Both the position numbers and the translations under genes were made by a program. DNA of 45,861 nucleotides from Glycomyces amatae (GTDB lineage: Bacteria > Actinomycetota > Actinomycetes > Mycobacteriales > Micromonosporaceae), in contig NZ_JAJLQZ010000031.1 of the NCBI RefSeq assembly GCF_020991375.1, positions 1-45,861 of the forward strand, written 5' to 3'. Numbering within the stretch: the first letter of the stretch is position 1; each line of letters begins with the position of its first letter. The notes beneath the pieces are model-generated. The model worked only from the letters and a program-made list of their open reading frames with translations, did no database searches and was not told the origin of the DNA. Shown piece by piece: positions 1 to 8,520 of the stretch.

Positions 1-102
1 GCCTACGCCAAGAACGGCCCCAGCCGCCCCCACGGGCCGCTCCGCGACGTCCTGCTGCGGCACTTCGGCGACGACATGCTGGAATGCTGCGCCTTCGACT
101 GA
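1..102 (+). CDS. C-terminal 33 codons of an unidentified protein (5' truncated by window)
   Basis: An open frame runs from the first base to a TGA at 100-102 and encodes a 33-residue tail that ends in ECCAFD. Codon use is GC-rich and consistent with neighbouring genes. Only the tail is visible, so no family can be assigned. The paired cysteines near the end are the only notable residues. The 266 bases up to the next gene hold no convincing ORF. Confidence 0.5.
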   Translation, partial: AYAKNGPSRPHGPLRDVLLRHFGDDMLECCAFD

Positions 103-368
103 CGCACCGAGCACGGCCCGCTTCCTCCGAGGCCGGTCGGCCCTCCCGGGCGAAGGCCGCGCTCCCGCCTTCGACGCCGCAGGTCGCGCGCGGCGTCGGC
201 CGCCTCCGGCAGGCCCTCCGACGGAGGCGGAGACGCGGCCGGGGCGACCGCCGCCATCGTCTCGACGACGCGGCCGCCCGCTTCAAGAGCGCCCCGCCCC
301 GCTGCTGGACTCCGGTGGCGGGTCTTTCGTAGGATGCGGCGGAAATCGTCTGAGAAAGGGAGCCCGCA

Positions 369-1739
369 GTGAGCGACGACGGTCGGTCCTGGCATTGGCA
401 CGAATACCCCGTCGGTCTGGGCGGCGAGGTCGCACGGGCCAGCGTCCGTGCCCTGTTCGCATTCCTGATCGGCCTGGCCGCGGCCTTCGTCCTGATGATG
501 ATCGGCGGCATCCTCGCCGAGGAGCACCTGTTCAACGATCCCGGACTCGAGCACGCCATCGACGACCTCGCTCGTATGAGCGCCGGCATGGTCATGGTGT
601 TCGCCCTGGTCGCATGGGCCGCATTCGCCCTGGCGGTCTTCCTGCGCGAACTGACCACCTCCAGGGCGCTCGTCAAGGCCGCCGCCCGCGGCGCGTCCCG
701 CCACGAGGTCCCCTCGCCCGAGCAGGTCATCTCCGTGACCCGCGAACCGGCGATGCAACTGACGATCTTCGGCTGGGGCAACGCCGCCATGGCCGGAATC
801 TTCGGGATCATCGGCCTCGGCATCGCGATCGCCGAGGACGACGGCTCCGAGGACGTGCTCGTCTTCTGGCTCCTCCTCGGCTACGCCGCGCTCATGGCCC
901 TGCTCGGCCTCGCCGGCCCCAAGCGGCTCACCCCCGCCCACGAGCGGCGCCAGGCCCTGATCGCGGCGAACTGGAGCTCCAGCGACGAGGCGGCCGCCTG
1001 GAAGCGGTCGTTCCGCTCGCCCGGCAACGTGAAGCTCCGCTACGTGACACCGGCCGAGCGGTGCCTCTTCGCCGCCACCGCGCTGCTCGTCCTGGGATTC
1101 GTCGCGCTCCAGGCGTCGGTGACGATGCGCTGCGGCGCCACCCCCAAGCCCGGCGCCCAGTGCGACGAGGTCACCTACAACTCCTTCATCGAACGCCTCC
1201 TCGCCGGGGGCCTGGTGATCTTCGCGGTCCTGGTGCCCCTGGCCGGGATCCTCGCGGTCGCGGGCGTCCTGCTCGACTGGCGCCGGCGCCGGGCCGAACG
1301 CGCCGAACTGCTCGAGAGGCTCGCCGATCCGCGCGCCGGCCGCCCGGCCGAGGACCTGCTCGCCCACCACGCCCAGCGGCGCATGCACCCCCTCGCGTTG
1401 GTCGGCGCGGCGCTGTCGGGGATCGGCCTGGTGTTCAGCGTGTCCTCCTACATGGTCGGCCAGGGCAAGGGCCTGGGCTCGGAGGACGTCTTCGTGGTGT
1501 ACCGCGAGGAGTCGATCGCGGTGATGATCGTCTCGGGGTGCCTGTTCGTCGCCGCGCTGCTGGGCAACGGCGTCGCCAACGTGCGCGGCCGGGACCTCCG
1601 CAACGAGCTGATGCGGCGCTGGCCCACCCGGCCCGTCTGGTCGGCCGGCGAGGACGGCCGGATCCTGCGCGCCAAGCGCGGCCCGGCGCTCCACGGCCCC
1701 CGCTACGTCAAGGTCGGCAAGAACGCCCGCTCGACCTGA
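369..1739 (+). CDS. Polytopic membrane protein of unknown function, 456 aa
   Basis: The GTG start at 369 follows a purine-rich RBS (gaaagggag). About eight hydrophobic helices are visible, at roughly residues 30-50, 73-95, 135-158, 165-186, 235-255, 276-303, 345-370 and 385-410. They are joined by basic or charged cytoplasmic loops. The C-terminal tail is soluble and basic. I see no transporter signature, catalytic motif or known domain, so the function is unassigned. It seems to be a single-gene unit. A hairpin at 1863-1884, downstream of its stop, could end transcription. Confidence 0.85.
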   Translation: MSDDGRSWHWHEYPVGLGGEVARASVRALFAFLIGLAAAFVLMMIGGILAEEHLFNDPGLEHAIDDLARMSAGMVMVFALVAWAAFALAVFLRELTTSRALVKAAARGASRHEVPSPEQVISVTREPAMQLTIFGWGNAAMAGIFGIIGLGIAIAEDDGSEDVLVFWLLLGYAALMALLGLAGPKRLTPAHERRQALIAANWSSSDEAAAWKRSFRSPGNVKLRYVTPAERCLFAATALLVLGFVALQASVTMRCGATPKPGAQCDEVTYNSFIERLLAGGLVIFAVLVPLAGILAVAGVLLDWRRRRAERAELLERLADPRAGRPAEDLLAHHAQRRMHPLALVGAALSGIGLVFSVSSYMVGQGKGLGSEDVFVVYREESIAVMIVSGCLFVAALLGNGVANVRGRDLRNELMRRWPTRPVWSAGEDGRILRAKRGPALHGPRYVKVGKNARST

Positions 1740-2102
1740 CCGAGGGGCCGGCACCGAAGCGCTCGCGAGCTCGACGCCGATGCCGAGCAGGCTTCGCCTC
1801 GCGCGGCAGCGGTGGCGCGGTCGGCGTCCTCACCGGTGGACGACTGCTCGGCCGCGCCCGCCGATGCTTCCGGCCGGAGGCATCGGTGGACGAGCCCGTG
1901 AAGGTCCGCATGTCACCGTCCCCGAGCAGGCGGCCCGGAACTCGACGGCCCGCTCCGCGAAAGGACCCGAGTTGCGGGAACATGCTTCACTGGTGGACGC
2001 GGTCGGGCTGATCTGCGGGGCGTTGCGGACGCCCCCATCCGCCATGGCCGCATTGGACCGCACGCCCGCGTGCGGGAGTCACTACGACCGGGAGAAGGAC
2101 GC
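1740..2102. repeat. Gene-free spacer with a hairpin and three degenerate GGTGGACG repeats
   Basis: No convincing gene lies in this 363-base spacer. The octamer GGTGGACG occurs three times, at 1835-1842, 1884-1891 and 1992-1999. The last two copies are each preceded by ATGCTTC some bases upstream. An almost perfect 11-bp dyad lies at 1863-1884 and shares a base with the second octamer. It has no T-tract, so its role as a terminator is uncertain. ORFs across here lack an RBS and normal codon bias. Confidence 0.4.
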
Positions 2103-4370
2103 ATGAGCCACCGGGAACCGCAGTTGTGGGCCGCGCTGGAGTCGGTGCAGGCGGTGGAGGACTTCGAGGTGCAGCAGGCGCGGCTCGAGGACGTGGTCGG
2201 CGCCGCCGAGGCCGGAGGCTTCGCACGGCTCGCCTTCTTCGCTCGGCGTGCGCTGGCGGACGCGTACTGCGTGGGCCGGCAATGGGACCGGGCCTTTCCC
2301 CTCTTCGCCCGCTGCCTCTCCGAACACGACGCCCGCAGGCACGAGCTCGATCCGTACGAAGACGCCGCGCTGCGCTCCTGGTACTGCCGGATCATCCAGA
2401 CGATGGCCGAGTTCCCGGCGATCGGCCTGCCCCGGATCTATGCAGCGCTCGACGACCTCGAAAAGCGCTACCGGACGGCGGGCGGGGACCTCCGGGAGGT
2501 GTACGCGACCCGCCGCTCCGTGGCGCACATCGCCGCGGACTGGGACCAGGAGCAGCACTACTTCCGCCAGTGGACGGCCGCGGGCGGACCGGACCGGACG
2601 CACCTGTGGGACTTCGCCCTGCAGGTCGACCGGCTCACCGACCGCGGCGACGACGCGGCGGCGTACGAGCTGGCCGCTCCCGTGCTGGCCGGCGCGCGGA
2701 CCTTCGACGAGCCCCCCGTGCCGGTGCAGGTCGACATGCTCCTCCCCTTGGCGCGGCTGGGCCTGCACGCCGAGGCCCGGCGCGCGTTCCGGCTCGCCCG
2801 CCGCGGCGTCGACCGCGACGTGTACCGCTACGAGTACCACGGCAAGCTCATCGAGTTCTGCGCGCTCACCGGGAACCTCGACGCGGGTCTCGACACGCTC
2901 AGCAGGATGATGTGGGGCTTCCCGACCCTGAACCGGCCGACCGGGAAGATGGACTTCGCCGCCGCCACGGCGGTGCTGATGCGGCAGATGGTCGACGCCG
3001 GCCGCGGCGACGAGCCCATCGGCTGGGCGAAGCAGGACGAGGACGAGTACGTCGACGCCGCGCAGATGCTCGAACGGATGCGCGGCACCGCGCTCGACCT
3101 CGCGACGCGGTTCGACGCGCGCAACGGCACCACGGCCCAAGGCGACCGGGTTCGCGCCCGCCTCGCCGCGCGACCGGTCGCGCGGGTCCGGATGTGCGCC
3201 GCCAGCCACCGGTTCACCCACGGCATCCCCGAGAGCCTGCCGGCCGAGGAGGTGCTGTCCCGAGCCGAGTGGCACCTCGACCGCGACCAGCGCACCTCCG
3301 TCGGCGACCACCTCCGGGCACTCGGGCGGCCGCCTGAGCACCTGGCCGCCCGCCATGCGCATCTGCTGGCGCTGCTGCACGGCGGACCGGACAAGGGATC
3401 CGCCCTGCACGAGGCGGCCGAGCGGTACCAGGCCGAGGAAGAGTGGGTCCGCTTCGCGCTCTGCCTGTGCGACACCGCGATGTGGATGGCCGACAACGGG
3501 AGGCTCGACGACGCGGTGCCGGTGGTCACCCAGATGCGCGACCTGCTGCGCAAACTGCCCGATCCGGGGGCGATCGCGCGCGCAGAGTTCGCGTTCGCCA
3601 ACGTGATGACGGGGTTGGACTCGGACGAGGTCGACCGCGCGCTGGCCCGCGCCGCCGAGGACGCCGCCGAATCCGGCGACCCCTATGTCGTCGCCCTCGT
3701 CGCGGGCCACCGGGTGCACCGGGCGGTGAAACGGGAGCTGCCGCCCGAGCAGGTCGTCGCGCTGGCCGCGACGATGCGCGACGCCGCGTTGGACGCGGAC
3801 TGGCCGGCCCAGGCGGTTCACGCGTTCTCCTACCTCGAGACGGCCCACGCCGAGGCGGGCACCACGGCCGCGTACCGCAGGGAGATCGGCGGGCGGATCG
3901 CCGGGTTCCCTTCGGACACGCCGCGAGTAGTGCGGGCGGGTTTCGGCTATGCGCAGGCCCGAGGCCTCATCGGCGACGGCCGGGAGGCGGAGGCCGTGCC
4001 CGCGTTGGAGGAGCTGATCGCCGTGGAGCGCTACAGCGGGGTGCCCGCCATGCACTGGCACTGGCTCGCGCAGGGGTACTTCGCGGCCGGTCGCCTCGAC
4101 GACGCGGTCGACGCCGCGGAGGTCAAAGCCGACGTCCTCGACGAACTGCGGGAGCACGGAAGCCTCGAGGAGCCGTCGACGGCCGACGCGAACCGCAGGC
4201 TGCTCGTCGAGTGCTACCGGCGGCTCGACGACTTCGAAGGCGCCCTGGAGCAACTGGAGACCCTGAGCCGCAACGCCCACAAAAGGAACGACGCGCAGCT
4301 CCAGGACTACGCACGGGCGCAGACCGATCAGGTCCGCCGCGCCATGGCGCTGCGAACCGCATCGGCATGA
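2103..4370 (+). CDS. Large TPR-like alpha-helical protein, 755 aa
   Basis: I chose ATG 2103 because ggagaagg precedes it at good spacing. The in-frame ATG at 2070 has no such site. The protein is soluble and almost entirely helical. Repeated Ala/Leu/Glu/Tyr-rich helix pairs resemble tetratricopeptide repeats, for example around residues 35-60, 150-215, 545-600 and 650-740. No signal peptide, membrane segment or catalytic motif is seen. TPR proteins generally act as protein-interaction scaffolds, and here the partner is unknown. The stop overlaps the ATG of the next gene (ATGA), so the two are probably translationally coupled. Confidence 0.8.
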   Translation: MSHREPQLWAALESVQAVEDFEVQQARLEDVVGAAEAGGFARLAFFARRALADAYCVGRQWDRAFPLFARCLSEHDARRHELDPYEDAALRSWYCRIIQTMAEFPAIGLPRIYAALDDLEKRYRTAGGDLREVYATRRSVAHIAADWDQEQHYFRQWTAAGGPDRTHLWDFALQVDRLTDRGDDAAAYELAAPVLAGARTFDEPPVPVQVDMLLPLARLGLHAEARRAFRLARRGVDRDVYRYEYHGKLIEFCALTGNLDAGLDTLSRMMWGFPTLNRPTGKMDFAAATAVLMRQMVDAGRGDEPIGWAKQDEDEYVDAAQMLERMRGTALDLATRFDARNGTTAQGDRVRARLAARPVARVRMCAASHRFTHGIPESLPAEEVLSRAEWHLDRDQRTSVGDHLRALGRPPEHLAARHAHLLALLHGGPDKGSALHEAAERYQAEEEWVRFALCLCDTAMWMADNGRLDDAVPVVTQMRDLLRKLPDPGAIARAEFAFANVMTGLDSDEVDRALARAAEDAAESGDPYVVALVAGHRVHRAVKRELPPEQVVALAATMRDAALDADWPAQAVHAFSYLETAHAEAGTTAAYRREIGGRIAGFPSDTPRVVRAGFGYAQARGLIGDGREAEAVPALEELIAVERYSGVPAMHWHWLAQGYFAAGRLDDAVDAAEVKADVLDELREHGSLEEPSTADANRRLLVECYRRLDDFEGALEQLETLSRNAHKRNDAQLQDYARAQTDQVRRAMALRTASA

Positions 4371-4993
4371 CCAGAGGGAAGCCTGTGTCCGGATCCCTCC
4401 GGGAGCCGCCGGTTCGCAGCGGAGAACTGCTGCGACACCTCGCGGATCCGCGTGACGCCAAGGCGATGCTGACGGTGGTCAAGGTGGTGCTGATCGCCGG
4501 CGCCGCCTGGGCGGTCATGGTCGGTTTCATGGCGGCTTTCCCGGTCGACCTGATCATCATCGTCGCGCTGGCCGGGGTCATGGTCGGAGTCTGGTTCTTC
4601 ATGTACCGGCCGCTTCGCGAACAGCACGCCGGCGACCCCGATCCGGACGCTCTGATCGAGCTGCTCGTCGTGCCCGAAGGCCTGGTGACCCATGGCGGGC
4701 TGGACGTCCGCTGGCGCGAGATCGAGGCCGTCCACGTCGAGGAGCGCGAGCACAAGGGCAAGGGGATCCACGTCCACGTCATCGTCACGCTCAACACCGG
4801 TGGCGTACGCGAGCGCGCCACCGGCGAACAACGCATGGCGTTCGTCCCGTTCGGCGGGAGGATCGACGTCCGACTCGGCATGATCTCCAAGGCCTCGCGG
4901 AAGACGACTTCCACCGTGCTGCGCGAGCAGTGCGAGCGCGTCAGCGTGCCCTTCAGTTCCGAACGCCGCGTCGTGGCCCCAGGCGGCGGCTGA
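4367..4993 (+). CDS. Two-TM membrane protein of unknown function, 208 aa
   Basis: The start ATG overlaps the stop of the TPR-like gene by four bases, implying coupled translation. A GTG at 4385 is an alternative start. Two adjacent hydrophobic helices at about residues 34-57 and 59-80 form a hairpin. They are followed by a roughly 120-residue soluble domain of alternating beta-type sequence (LVVPEGLV, IEAVHVEERE). This arrangement resembles bacterial PH-like domain proteins, but that is only an impression of fold. It ends 70 bases before a convergent gene. Confidence 0.7.
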   Translation: MTRGKPVSGSLREPPVRSGELLRHLADPRDAKAMLTVVKVVLIAGAAWAVMVGFMAAFPVDLIIIVALAGVMVGVWFFMYRPLREQHAGDPDPDALIELLVVPEGLVTHGGLDVRWREIEAVHVEEREHKGKGIHVHVIVTLNTGGVRERATGEQRMAFVPFGGRIDVRLGMISKASRKTTSTVLREQCERVSVPFSSERRVVAPGGG

Positions 4994-5063
4994 CGGTCGA
5001 TCGATGGCGTGCCCGGACCTGCGGTGTCCGTCGGGTGCGGGGGGAGCTCTCTCGCGGGACCGC

Positions 5064-5864
5064 TCAGCCGCGGCCCTGCTCGACGACCTCGATCTCCGGT
5101 CCCTCGACACCGCTGGCGACACGGGTTCGCGGGATCGGCGCTGATGCCGCGTCATCCGGGCTCACCGGGATCGCGTCGGGGGCGGCGTCGTGGATGACCG
5201 GGAGCCTCGTCCAGCGGAGCAGGGTGCGGAGCCGGCCCGCCGCGCGCTGGATCGCGGGGTCGACGCCGAAGCGCATGGCGGCTTCGAGCGCCCGGGTCTC
5301 ATCGGAGAGGCGCATGGCGCGGCTGCGCTGGTCGGCGAGTTCGATGACGGCCTCGCGGCGACCGGTCTCGGAGAGCACCACCAGGACCGGCCGGTAGCTG
5401 CCGACCTTCTCGCGCGCCTCAGCGCTGCCGGGCCGCGAACCGGGCACCTTCTCCAGGCGCACTTCCGAACGGACCCGGGAGAGGTCGAAGGTTCTGGGTG
5501 CGCGCCGTCCGGGCCGCACGACGGTCAGCTGGGTGCCGTCGAGGTACAGCAGATCGCCCGCGCGGGCATGGAGCGCGTAGCCGAAACCGAGGGGGCCGAT
5601 CAGGAAGACGAGCCCGAACACGACGCCGGAGCCCTCGTAGGACAGCCCGGTCCCGCCGCTGCTGCGGGCGGTCGAGCTGTGGTAGTCGGTCCACTCGAAT
5701 CCGCCGTTCATGGTTCCCAGGACCACGGACACCGCGATCAGGGCGATCCCGAGGCAGGCGCCGATGATCCGCATGCGGCGGACGAAGATCGAGGTGCGCT
5801 CGGGGCCGAGGAAGGAGCCGATTCGCGACTCCATGCGCCGACCGCTGCGTGACTTACCGGACAT
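5064..5864 (-). CDS. Two-TM membrane protein of unknown function, 266 aa
   Basis: The start was set at ATG 5864 (MSGKSRSG); ATG 5882 is also possible. The basic N-terminus is followed by a hydrophobic helix at about residues 30-50 and a second at about 80-100. A soluble region follows with beta-strand-like stretches (DLLYLDGTQLTVVRPG), then a helical C-terminal third. The layout parallels the convergent gene at 4367-4993 (two TMs, then a beta-rich domain), though no clear identity is visible. No catalytic residues are recognised. Confidence 0.7.
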   Translation of the reverse strand: MSGKSRSGRRMESRIGSFLGPERTSIFVRRMRIIGACLGIALIAVSVVLGTMNGGFEWTDYHSSTARSSGGTGLSYEGSGVVFGLVFLIGPLGFGYALHARAGDLLYLDGTQLTVVRPGRRAPRTFDLSRVRSEVRLEKVPGSRPGSAEAREKVGSYRPVLVVLSETGRREAVIELADQRSRAMRLSDETRALEAAMRFGVDPAIQRAAGRLRTLLRWTRLPVIHDAAPDAIPVSPDDAASAPIPRTRVASGVEGPEIEVVEQGRG

Positions 5865-6060
5865 TGCGAGACCTGATCCCATCGGACGGGGTTTCGACAG
5901 CCCGTCGATCCTAGCCGACGGCCCGGACCGGGAGGGGCGGCGATCGGCGGGGCAGTGCCAGAGCCTTTTGCGGGTCAGGGTGGTCCCCAACGCTCCTGGC
6001 ACACCCCGCTGCGCGATCGCGGGTCGGCACCGTCGGACTGGACGACGGCGGCCTCGGGCG

Positions 6061-6771
6061 TCAGGACCGGCCTTCCGCCGCTCCGGGCGCGGTGTCGAAG
6101 GGGGCGTCGTCGTACCCGTGGAAGTCCTTGTACGCCACGACGTTCCGATGCCGCAGGATCTTCAGCGCCCGCTGCCGGACCTTCCGCAGGACCGCGATGT
6201 CGCCCGGTGACAGCGATGCGGCGTCCACCGCCGGGGGCTTCTCGACGACCCGCAGCCGGACGTGCGCGACGATGACGCCGACCGCGAACGCCGCCAGCAG
6301 GACGAACGGCACGGCCAGCACCGCGTTCGAGGCGGCCTCCCATCGCCGGACGAGCGCCGCTCCGAGCGAGAGCGTCGCGATCACGGTGATCATCACCGCG
6401 ATGCCGTTCAGGGTCCGGTCCCACTGCCGGTACGGCGTCAGCGCCCACGGCACGAAGAAGCCGAGGACCGCGCAGGCGGACAGGCCGGCGCCCGCCCACG
6501 CCACCGGGAGCAGCGCCTCGTTGTCGATGGCGCCGGTGAGCATGATGAAGCCCAGGGCCACGGCCGCGCACAGGGAGAGGATCGTGAAGGCGAAGCCGAG
6601 CCCGGCGGCCGTCCTCCCCAGCGCCGTGCGCCGGTACCAGCGCCTCGCCAAGGTCAGCTCCACGTGCGCGTAGTCGAGCACGACCCGGTTGAGCGCCCCG
6701 ATCTCGAACGGGGTGAAGTCGTCGCGGGTCGTCGCCCACTCGTTGGGCTGGATGGCGGCGGCCTTGGGCAT
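6061..6771 (-). CDS. Four-TM membrane protein, probable paralogue of the upstream gene, 236 aa
   Basis: ATG 6771 is preceded by a GAGGA-type RBS. The domain order is a soluble N-terminal segment of about 45 residues, four hydrophobic helices between about 55 and 180, and a soluble C-terminus. The C-terminus contains VRQRALKILRHRNVVAYKDF, which resembles the RQRLLEVIVHRRLVDLDE stretch of the gene at 6811-7641. With the shared four-TM layout this suggests a tandem duplication. It starts 39 bases downstream of that gene, so they probably share an operon. Function is unknown. Confidence 0.75.
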   Translation of the reverse strand: MPKAAAIQPNEWATTRDDFTPFEIGALNRVVLDYAHVELTLARRWYRRTALGRTAAGLGFAFTILSLCAAVALGFIMLTGAIDNEALLPVAWAGAGLSACAVLGFFVPWALTPYRQWDRTLNGIAVMITVIATLSLGAALVRRWEAASNAVLAVPFVLLAAFAVGVIVAHVRLRVVEKPPAVDAASLSPGDIAVLRKVRQRALKILRHRNVVAYKDFHGYDDAPFDTAPGAAEGRS

Positions 6772-6810
6772 CAGACGTCCTCGGTCTCGGTGGCAGTGGG
6801 CAAAGGGGGT

Positions 6811-7641
6811 TCAGCCTCTCGCGTCGAATTCGCGCCAGCCGACGTGGCGCCGCTCGAGCACCCGCCGCCATTCGCGCTCGCTGAGGCCGTCGAGCTCGTT
6901 CCAGTACCCCAGGGGCATCTCGGCGACCCGGATCCGGTCGGCCTCGTCGAGGTCGACCAGCCTCCGGTGGACGATGACCTCCAGCAGCCGCTGCCGCGCC
7001 CTCGAAGCGCGCGACCGCTCGTCGCCCCTCGGGCCGCGTCGTGGGGGCTTGCGGTTCTTCGGCCGCCCTTCGGGTTTCGAGAAGGCGCCGAGCAGGAACG
7101 CCACCGCTCCGATCACCGCCGTCGCGATGATCAGCAGCGGCAGCCAGCCCTCGGCCGTGACGGGTGAGAGCGCGAGCACCGCCCACGAGGCCGCGGCGGC
7201 GAGCGTGCCGGCACCGGAGCCGATGAGCAGCACCGGGCTTCGGCGCCGCGTCTCCCACCACATGCCCAGCATCGAGCCGACGCTGATCGTCCCGAACAGG
7301 TACAGGATGGTCGCGAGTGAGAGCGGGCCTTCGGCGGCCGCCTGGCCGTCCTGGGCGACGGCGGCCGCGATCGCCGCGAAGCCGACCACCGCGCCGCCGA
7401 GGGTCGGCACCGCCAGGACCCCGATGAGGACCCGGGCGACGACGCCGACCAGGCGCGTCACGAGGGATCCGGGCAGCGGCGGGTAGTCGCGCGCGAGCAC
7501 CGCCGCTTCGGCCTCACCCCAGCTGAACGGCCGCGGGAACTCCATGTCCCGGGCCCAGGAGTCGACCGCGTCGCGCGCCCATTCGCCTTCGGCCGCATCG
7601 GTCTTGTGCGCCCAGTTCCCGACCGGTTTCGGAAGCCCCAT
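6811..7641 (-). CDS. Four-TM membrane protein, first gene of a paralogous pair, 276 aa
   Basis: I chose ATG 7641 because aggagcagcg sits directly upstream. The longer frame from 7716 lacks an RBS. Residues 1-65 are soluble, four TM helices follow between about 75 and 190, then an Arg/Pro-rich segment and a helical C-terminal tail. The tail shares an RQRxLxxxxHRxxV pattern with the downstream neighbour. No enzymatic motif is visible. With 6061-6771, and possibly 5064-5864, it may form a small membrane-protein operon. Confidence 0.75.
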   Translation of the reverse strand: MGLPKPVGNWAHKTDAAEGEWARDAVDSWARDMEFPRPFSWGEAEAAVLARDYPPLPGSLVTRLVGVVARVLIGVLAVPTLGGAVVGFAAIAAAVAQDGQAAAEGPLSLATILYLFGTISVGSMLGMWWETRRRSPVLLIGSGAGTLAAAASWAVLALSPVTAEGWLPLLIIATAVIGAVAFLLGAFSKPEGRPKNRKPPRRGPRGDERSRASRARQRLLEVIVHRRLVDLDEADRIRVAEMPLGYWNELDGLSEREWRRVLERRHVGWREFDARG

Positions 7642-8036
7642 CGCTGCTCCTATTCGAGGCCGCAACCGCTGGTGGATTGCCGACGAAACGTTCGCTCCCG
7701 GCGTCGCCCGCCCCATTCACGCGACGGGCCGATGGCGCTCATGGCACCGACGCGAATTCTACGGAACCAGCGCAAGGGCGCCATTCTCCCCGGCGTGCCC
7801 CGCCGATGCCCCGGTCGCTCAGCGTCAGGGCCCGCGGCCTCTCGCCCTCCCCGGAGCCCGCACGGCCTTCCCGACGAACTCCTCGAACCCCGCGAGGAGG
7901 CCCGGTTCGAGTCCGGAGCCGAGTCCGGCGATGAACCGCGACCCTTGGGCTGCGCCCCTGCCTCGGACGTCTCGGATCTCCCCGGGTCCTGGGCGAGCCC
8001 CACCGGATCGGAGGCCCGGCGTCCCGAGGGCGTGAG
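7642..8036. other. Gene-free spacer between membrane-protein gene and tRNA
   Basis: About 395 bases. Long GC-rich frames exist on both strands, but none has an RBS, plausible composition or a recognisable product. The stretch must hold the promoter of the minus-strand gene starting at 7641, but I cannot pick a convincing -10/-35 pair. Confidence 0.4.
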
Positions 8037-8110
8037 CGCCCCAGGCAGGATTCGAACCTGCGACCATCGGATTAGAAGTCCGGTGCTCTATCCAGCTGAG
8101 CTACTGAGGC
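8037..8110 (-). tRNA. tRNA-Arg (anticodon UCU)
   Basis: Read on the minus strand, the 74 bases fold as a complete cloverleaf. The acceptor stem is GCCTCAG/CTGGGGC with one T-G wobble. The D stem is GCTC/GAGC. The anticodon arm has loop CTTCTAA, giving anticodon TCT. The variable loop has five bases. The T arm is GCAGG-TTCGAAT-CCTGC. The discriminator is G and no CCA is encoded. The outermost anticodon-stem pair is a C-A mismatch. It would decode AGA, a rare codon in high-GC genomes. No integrase or duplicated 3' end suggests use as an attachment site within the window. Confidence 0.95.
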
Positions 8111-8520
8111 ACGGCGAGGACGCACCGAGGGCGCCGCGCCAGCGCAAGAATACCCGCCCGTCGGCCGGATCGGGGGGTCGGGGAGACGTATTGCGGGCAC
8201 GGATACGGGGCGTCGCAAGAACACCCCAAACGATTCTCCACGACGCCCCGGAATTGCTGACCCACATCAATGAGTAGTCGTTGAGCGCACGAGTGTCAAG
8301 CGCCGCGCCGCGGGTTGACGCCGATTCGTTACCTCGACCTATGTGGGCGGCAATGCCCGCTATGCCTCCCGGCCGCCCGCGCCCCTCGCGGGACACCCGG
8401 GTCGAAATCCGGCGTCCATCCGAGGGCCGCCGAGCGTTCGCATCCAGGCGGCGGCGGGGAGACGTCACCACTGGCGTCGGCGTGCCACACTTGCTCCAGA
8501 GCCAATCGTGAGGAGCGGGC
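8111..8520. other. Gene-free spacer upstream of the M48 peptidase gene
   Basis: About 410 bases between the tRNA and the plus-strand peptidase gene. It must contain the tRNA promoter (minus strand) and that of the peptidase gene (plus strand). A TTGACG at about 8316 is followed by a TATGTG 19 bases later, which is a weak promoter candidate. The peptidase RBS (gtgagg) lies at the end. No gene is supported. Confidence 0.35.

Noticed and set aside
8037..8110. tRNA-Arg as an integration site
   Set aside because: No integrase, repeated tRNA 3' end or excisionase-like gene is seen beside it. Neighbouring genes have normal composition.
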